Assembly (NCBI RefSeq): GCF_016906535.1
Contig: NC_057376.1
Coordinates: 1,736,001 to 1,800,000 of the forward strand
Origin: Rhizoctonia solani
Lineage: Eukaryota > Basidiomycota > Agaricomycetes > Cantharellales > Ceratobasidiaceae
Direction of reading: 5' to 3'
DNA: 64,000 bases
In this document: positions 58,359-64,000 of the stretch, one piece after another
How the letters are laid out: each line of letters starts with the position of its first letter
How positions within the stretch are numbered: the stretch's first letter is position 1
The notes under the pieces: generated by a model
What the model was told of the DNA's origin: nothing
Database searches by the model: none
What the model saw: only the letters and a program-made list of their open reading frames with translations
Position numbers and translations under genes: made by a program

Positions 58359-59301
58359 ATGGTGTCAGATAGTAAGATCAGAGGTCAGTACTGAATAGAC
58401 ATACCGGTGTATGCGAGACTGTTGAGTACGGTTCTTTTTTTTTGCAGATACCTCTCCCTCCTACCAAATCACACAGAAAGGGTTATGGGGAATAAAGACT
58501 GTATGCGCTAATTCGTTATATATACTAGCTGTGGCACCAGATTATACGGGTCAACCGAAAAACTATCGTCTTAAAGGACCAGGAGCAGATGTACGACATT
58601 TGGAAAGCCAATGCTCTCACCTCTGTTGGGTTCGATTCATGTCACTCCATGGAGAATCTGCAACCACAGACAATATTCTACGCACTATCAAAGAAAACAT
58701 CTCGAAATGTATTAAGGGCGATATATTCTTACTGTACTTGGCCGGTCACGGCGAATCACCACTGACTGGCTACGAATTTGTAACACAGTCCGGTCGATAT
58801 CTCAATCATCGCCTCCTTCTGGAAGCCATCTCAGCTTACTGTCCTCAAGGGGTGTACGTACTTCAAATAAGAGATACATGCGCATCAAGTCCTCGTCCCG
58901 AAGAGGTCCAAGAAATCTTAGCGGTTCGGCCACGGCTGCACATGATCGTATTGGCGGCATGTGATGTTAAAGAACAGGCTTGGGAACGTGGACCTACTTT
59001 GCCGAGGTCCGATTTTCTACGGAACATAGTCAACGTGTTGATTTGCACCATGGAAGATTTAGAGTCAAACAAACACTCGTCTGCAAATCCACTTCGCAGA
59101 TGGCAGATTACCACTAATATGCTTCGCGAGATCCTTCTCCCGACCGGATCAGGAGATAAGCGACAAACGCCCCAGCTTGAACCTCGGGCGAACAAAGTTG
59201 GGGTATACGCATTTTTACACTCAGCACAAGTACCAAGACTGACAGGGATCATAGCTTATCAATTTCCTGGCCGGCTTTGCTATGCGGCTCAAAGCAGGTA
59301 G
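58359..59301 (+). CDS. caspase-like (peptidase C14/metacaspase-type) protein
   Basis: Exon 58359-58383 (MVSDSKIR) joins over an intron ending at 58447 to a long exon. The p20-like domain has LAVAPDYTGQPKNYRLKGPG, ADVRHLES, MSLHGESATTDNILRTIKEN, then the His motif IFLLYLAGHGES and the Cys motif LQIRDTCASSPRP, with VLAACDVKEQAWE further on. The His and Cys positions match the catalytic dyad of caspase-like enzymes (metacaspases use DSCHSG; here it is DTCAS). Basidiomycetes of this lineage carry large families of such genes, linked to cell death or non-self responses by analogy only. The frame is intact. The end at 59301 may instead be a donor (gtagct), with a further exon from 59361 reading on to about 59478. 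Confidence 0.72.
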
Positions 59302-59675
59302 CTTAAGTTGTGTGTTTGATGCTAACTCACTTCTTCATTTATGACCGTGGAATCTATCAGCTTAGCCACAGCCTTCACAGACAACGGGCGACAGAGGAGC
59401 CCACATCCGGGTCGAGCTGGTGCATTTAAACTTATATTATATATGCTATTTATCCTTATCCCAAACAGGCTGGTATTATAAATTATAAGGGAAATGTGAG
59501 ATGACTATGCGCCCATAACAATATTCATATCGTTGCGAGCAGAGACCAACTCGAGATTAATAGTCATTTTCGTGCGAATATACCACGTGACCAGAGTCAA
59601 TCCATTACGAAAATCCTAAGTTAACAAGCATATTGATATAGTATGTTGAAGACCTTAATTCCCTATGTGAACAGT
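59302..59675. other. spacer with a CACGTG site
   Basis: Convergent spacer between the caspase-like gene and ATG12, possibly containing one last exon of the former. A CACGTG lies at 59584-59589, away from any start codon I recognise. Confidence 0.4.
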
Positions 59676-60326
59676 TCAGCCCCAAGCAGCGGTCGTACTG
59701 AGAGCATATTAGAACGGTCTAGGCTGCTGAGGAGTAACAGTATACCTGTAGTTCACAATCAAGTGCCCATCGGTGGCAAAACACTAACCCAATTCAACTT
59801 CGAATCAACTTGTATTGGGGAGATAGAATATAAACATACCTTGAACAAATTTGCGACAGTATCATCAGGCGCCGGTGAGAATGCTAAGTTAATATAAGTG
59901 AACTGGATTTTACGTTATATATCATAAGTCAGCTACTGATGTTTAACCAACCAAAGGGTCGAGAAACACAGGAAATGAGCACCGACCAGAGGATCCGTTG
60001 GTTGCCAACCCAATTCTTTCCTTAGGAACTGTATAACGGCCTGAAACCTATTGGATGCGGTGATCTTGTAGAAGTTCTGCTTCATAATAGGTGCGTTGCC
60101 GACAGCTTTAAAGCGCACCACGACTGGTCACGTTTAGTTATCCCATAGATAAAACCAAGCCACGTCCAATAAAATACATTTCAGTTCTTATTTGACGGTT
60201 CCTAATTGTCAACTTACCTTTGGAGACATCGCGCTTCCCGTAGTGTTGCAGAGCCTCTAGCTGTGCTGTAGCTGGTGGTTCAGCAGCCATGATCGAAGCG
60301 TGTCCGTCTGTTAGAGGATTGGACAT
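59676..60326 (-). CDS. ATG12: ubiquitin-like autophagy protein Atg12
   Basis: Exons 60326-60218 and 60123-59987, then three short exons ending at 59676, sum to 369 nt, an intact 122-residue protein. The start is [18 protein letters not shown]; then come [72 protein letters not shown] and the end TTAAWG. The C-terminal glycine needed for conjugation is present, with no extra residues after it, as in all Atg12 proteins. Atg12 is joined to Atg5 by Atg7/Atg10; the conjugate with Atg16 drives Atg8 lipidation. A TCACGTGA lies 63 bp upstream of the start. Confidence 0.93.
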
Positions 60327-60388
60327 CTTGCCTCGCGCCCTGATCTATTGAGTAAGGGCCCCCAAGGTGGTCCTCACAAACCAGTTCG

Positions 60389-60396
60389 TCACGTGA
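60389..60396. promoter_or_regulatory. TCACGTGA palindrome upstream of ATG12
   Basis: Exact 8-bp palindrome with a CACGTG core, 63 bp upstream of the ATG12 start at 60326; one of several such elements near starts in this window. Confidence 0.45.
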
Positions 60397-61107
60397 GCCG
60401 GGCGGTCTGCTTCCGTAATCCATATCCTGGCTGTCTCTGTTTGGGGTACGAGCGTTTTGGCTCCCATAAGTTTACCTAGAAATTTCCAACTGTATCACCT
60501 ACCGTCGCGTACAATACATACTTGTCACACTTCACTCGAACACAAAGAGCTGACTATGCCTTCCGAGGCTTATACAATGGCACAGCAGGTGTTCCTGTTT
60601 ACCCCTTGTAGTTCGCGCCAAAATAGCGACAGCACCATTGAAGTTCAAGGACATCCATGAATACCATTTACTGTCTATAGATAATATCAATGCCGTGGTG
60701 CCTGGAAACGGTTTCGGGTAGATAGACTTCGGTTGCTCACATACCACTCGGAACGGTTTCGGGACGTCTCAAAATACTGTTCCCTTCAACTTTAAACGAA
60801 GGACGGGAATGGATGTTGCCAAGCGAATTTGAACTTGGTGAGTCTGTTGCCGTCGATCATGATGCGATTCTATTTTCTCCGCTATGTGGCTGTACTCACT
60901 TCCCGAGAGAGCTTCAGCCTCCAACAAACCTTTGGGCCGGAATGAATTTCTTTGGGTATCCGGTACGGAATTCGGCATCGAGAAATAGCCCAAAGGTACT
61001 GTCTAAGGAGTGGGTAGGCTATAAGAGACCGTCCGGCCTGGTGTCTTCGATTCAGGCCTCTCCTCTCTCCCCGTTCCCTTCAAGTTCCTTACTTTCCGCT
61101 CCCCATC
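60397..61107. other. divergent spacer ATG12/SOD-like gene
   Basis: No gene supported. The plus-strand frame 60813-61172 overlaps the start of the SOD-like gene in another frame and is taken as a shadow. A CT-rich tract at 61050-61100 just before the SOD-like start is typical of fungal promoters/5' UTRs. Confidence 0.45.
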
Positions 61108-62333
61108 ATGCTCTTTTCTGCCGCATTGGCTCTGTCTATGTTCGCGTGTTCCGTTGCCAGACCACAGTTTGAGGTTAGTCTGTATTTCAACCTAAGGTCA
61201 TTGCACTTGACGTATTCTCAATTTTAGGAACGCCGGTCGTATGGTAATCGCAGCCCTAAGCTCTACGCCCGAGCCGAAGTACAAGGCAAAGTCAGTATCT
61301 GAGTGCAGTATACTCTATCAAGCTCATACCTCTCTATAAACATAGAAATTAGGTATCAGCGCACATTTTGAGTTTGTCGGTACCACAGATGGGGAGCCGA
61401 CCTTCGTAAAGCTCCAGGTTCTTAAGGGCCTGACCAATGATCCGACTCTTGGGGGTCCATTTGCCTACCATATACACACCAATCCCATTCCTCCTGACGG
61501 CGATTGTACCAAGGTGATACTCGATTGACAGTTTGCTGGTTTGACCCCAACAGGATATTGACAATATTTATAGGCGCTTGCGCACCATGATCCCCTTAAT
61601 GTCACTGAGGGTCTCATCTGTGACCCAGCGTTCCCACAGTACTGTCAGACTGGAGATCTCTCGTAAGTGTGGTCATAATGGGGCACGTAACAGAGCTAAC
61701 CTATGTTTAGAGGCAAACATGGCAAGTTGAATGGCACAACCGACGGTAAAATCGCAACTTTCGGGTATAGCGATGCCTATGTTCGGTTTTTCCCAGAGAC
61801 ACACTCGCTCTTAGGACGTTCGATCGTTATTCATTCTTCAAATAAGACGAGGCTCGCATGCGGTAACATTACGAGTTTTCTAGATGGTACCGCGGATGTG
61901 TCTTTCAGGCCTACCTACAGACGCTCGAAATACGTCAAAGATTATCCCACTACTGCACCAATTCAGCCATCACCACCAGTGATTCCATTTAACGGGACAG
62001 TCATGACCGGTGAGCTGCATTGCATCAAATTGTGCTGTCAACAGCCGGCGCTAACGCTCTATGATATGATATTAATACAGACCCGGCCATCATCGCAACA
62101 TTCCCATATCCACTACCAGTTCCTGCTCTTTCCCTTGCTGAGGCACTGAACGTCAAGCTCGTGGATATCACTCATTCCGTGAAGTTTGCGAACGTTGAGC
62201 AAAGTATTACCCAACCAAGTGAGAAGAAGGTAATGAGCGGGTTCAATTTCTTGCGGCTAGCACTGGGCTTACATACTTTGCTTAGGTCGACGGAAGAGGC
62301 CCCTTTTCCGGTTGGTGGGATACGGTTTGGTAG
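61108..62333 (+). CDS. secreted Cu/Zn superoxide dismutase-like protein with C-terminal extension
   Basis: The start at 61108 gives a signal peptide (MLFSAALALSMFACSVA). The SOD domain has ISAHFEFVGTTDGEPTF, then GPFAYHIHTNPIPPDGDC (copper ligands H-x-H and the disulphide Cys), ALAHHDPLN (bridging His), GKHGKLNGTT, GRSIVIHSSNKTRLACGNI (fourth copper His, the substrate-guiding Arg and the second disulphide Cys). So the active-site set appears complete, although the Zn-ligand loop is atypical. About 100 more residues follow, with PTTAPIQPSPPVIPFNGT and a tail ending GPFSGWWDTVW at TAG 62331-62333. Such enzymes turn superoxide into peroxide outside the cell. Eight or so exons with regular sites, frame intact. 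The extension's role is unknown; no clear GPI signal is seen. Confidence 0.82.
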
Positions 62334-62875
62334 GTGGTTGTGTGCCCACTTTATGAGATTGATCGGGCTATACCACGTTAAGTTTCCCTTTGGACTATTA
62401 CGCAATTGATTTTCCGATATGGACTTTATATTTCTGTTCTACCTTTCCCACTCGTTTCGACTCCCTTCCTTGTATTCGACGCTCGTTATATGTCTTTGGT
62501 TATATTATTTGAACACGCGAAGTGCGTTAACTTTTTTGCCAATAAAAGTTGAACTTTCCAGTTTATGGTGTTCATTAAAATTGGCGCGATTACCCATTTG
62601 TCGGAGGCACGCCACCACCTTCCAAACTCGGAGTATATCATACTATTGTTTCTCGGTGTGGTATGCTAGCCGGTTGATTGCGCGCAAGTGTGGGTTAGCT
62701 CGGGTAATGGCCCCATATATGCGGATATCTTGCCACCTGAGTCGGCGGCCGTTATTTTGTTCCAGTAAATTGGAATGCACATCCTTATCATTGGGTCAGC
62801 CATAGGACGTGCATATAGCTATGTCGAGTGTTCCGGATCCTCTGCTTTTCTCTTCCCTTCCTCTCCGATTCACAC
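62334..62875. other. spacer upstream of the P450 gene
   Basis: Short spacer between two plus-strand genes. The frame 62419-62805 is open but T-rich and motif-free, and I take it as chance. It contains the P450 promoter. Confidence 0.45.
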
Positions 62876-64000
62876 ATGTCCGATATAAGTCCTTTGGTTG
62901 TTGCAGCAATCCTGGCCGCACTTGTGTTGCTCATACATTTTGTTCATTCGTGGTTATTACCCAAACCAATATCCGGCATCCCACATAACTCAATAGCTAG
63001 TATATGGGGTGACATTCCCTCCATCACTAAAGCTATAAAGGACGACAAGAAGACATTTTCGGACTACGTGGCCGATGTCGTCGCTGAACATGGACCAATA
63101 TTGCAGGTAAATAGCATAGTACTTGTTTAAGGGTTAAAGGACCTCGCGCTTACCAGCCGTTTACTCCGAGATTCTGATCGGTCGACATCCTATAGTGGTT
63201 ATTTCTGATAGAAAGGAGATGGAGAGAATCCTTCTTGGCGGGAAGTGCACGGATCAGTCCAAAAGAACGAATGAAATGTGAGTTTCTGTCGAAGACATGT
63301 GGCTCGTAACGACTCCTCAATTAAGTATCCCATTCATTAGCTTTGCAACGGTCGTCCCCACAGGGCAGATTGCTCTTCCCGCAAGTGAATTCGGATATTT
63401 CCGCGAATAGATTACTTCGATTGACAAAAAAGTCATTCTACTAGATGAAACGTGGAAACGTCATCGGCGTCTTACCGGTCCAAGCATGAGCAGGCGTTAT
63501 CTCGAACGCATGTCTGGTCGTATTGCCTCGGCAGCCAATGACATGGCCAGGCTATGGGACGCCAAGATTAGAGTTGTTGGCTCTGCTGCATTTGACGCGG
63601 ATTTAGATCTCCAGTTAGCTACGATGGTAGGTGTTGGTGTGGTAATATCACGTCCTGAAATGGCTTGCGACCCCTAATCCTTGTCCTGGCTAACAGGACG
63701 CTATTGGTAAGTCAAGAATTCTTGTTCTATTCCGTATATCATATCAACATTTTATACATAGTGAACATTACCATGGGATCTCCGCTCGGCTGTGTCGAGA
63801 CTGCCTACAACGCATTGTCGGCGGAAGTGATCCAGTCGAATGGTATAGTTCATCTTCCACAATTCGACCTTCCTCCACTACACGAGGCTCTGAGAGCGAT
63901 GATGGAAAGCATCGAGAGGGCGAGCGGGTCTCCATTCCCTATGCTTTCAGCCAGGCTCTTTACTTACACGTCCCCCGTGTGGAGAAAGCAATACAAGCTA
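62876..64000 (+). CDS. cytochrome P450, N-terminal part (runs off the window)
   Basis: The start at 62876 (MSDISPLVVAAILAALVLL) gives a membrane anchor followed by the hinge LLPKPISGIPHNS. Next are SDYVADVVAEHGPILQ, EILIGRHPIVVISDRKEMER, LLGGKCTDQSKRTNEM, VVPTGQIALPA, and the C-helix WKRHRRLTGPSMS, whose W-x3-R binds a haem propionate. Exons: 62876-63106, then from about 63170, one near 63343-63391, one from 63451, a 10-nt microexon at 63697-63706 (gt/ag flanks) and one from 63762 to the edge (VNITMGSPLGCVETAYNALS). The haem-Cys part lies beyond the window. A base seems missing near 63160. An earlier in-frame ATG at 62828 is possible but would place extra residues before the anchor. Substrate unknown. 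Confidence 0.85.

Noticed and set aside
1..64000. CRISPR arrays, prokaryotic operons, transposases or reverse transcriptases
   Set aside because: No regularly spaced repeats, no transposase or reverse-transcriptase motifs and no terminal repeats recognised in either strand.

Overview
The window is nuclear DNA of a filamentous basidiomycete. Coding regions are cut by many short introns (mostly 45-70 bp, GT...AG). Orthologues of fungal housekeeping genes lie on both strands. The mix of F-box repeats, a patatin/NB-ARC/TPR protein, caspase-like genes and a DASH subunit fits an agaricomycete, most likely Ceratobasidiaceae (Rhizoctonia/Ceratobasidium type). That placement is inferred from gene content and is not proven. 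I recognised no transposon, rRNA, tRNA or CRISPR.

Layout. 1-13 kb: the 3' end of a CLC chloride channel (+), an F-box/LRR-like gene (+), ARFRP1-type GTPase (-), DASH subunit DUO1 (-), a BLI-3-like FMN protein (-), an unrecognised multi-exon coding region (-), ATG27 (+) and two tandem F-box paralogues (-). 14-25 kb: a degraded NLR-like gene (patatin, NB-ARC, TPR; -), a membrane-anchored cysteine synthase with GC-AG introns (+), TRM112 (-) and the chromatin remodeller FUN30 (+). 25-44 kb: the checkpoint kinase RAD53/CHK2 with very long introns (+), a small unrecognised gene (-), a Zn2Cys6 regulator with its zinc cluster near the C-terminus (-), signal peptidase subunit SPC3 (-) and TRAPP subunit BET5 (+), the last two sharing a promoter. 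44-64 kb: SAGA subunit ADA2 (+), a very large fusion of an indoleamine-2,3-dioxygenase-like domain, an NADPH/FAD reductase and cytochrome b5 (+), APC/C subunit CDC23 (-), U2AF1 (-), a caspase-like gene (+), ATG12 (-), a secreted Cu/Zn-SOD-like gene (+) and the 5' part of a cytochrome P450 (+).

The most interesting locus is the fusion at 47330-52947. It places a haem dioxygenase fold in one polypeptide with a flavin reductase and a cytochrome b5, the same kinds of partner that reduce IDO in mammals. The segment that should hold the proximal haem histidine has no histidine in this copy.

Many otherwise conserved genes carry frame breaks. Every break I could resolve is a missing single base, often in a homopolymer. 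This looks more like uncorrected deletion errors than true pseudogenes, and frameshifts below should be read that way. Substitutions in key motifs (NLR-like gene, IDO-like domain) are not explained by this. Several long stretches (about 35.7-38.7, 40.4-44.0 and 56.5-58.4 kb) hold no gene I can support.
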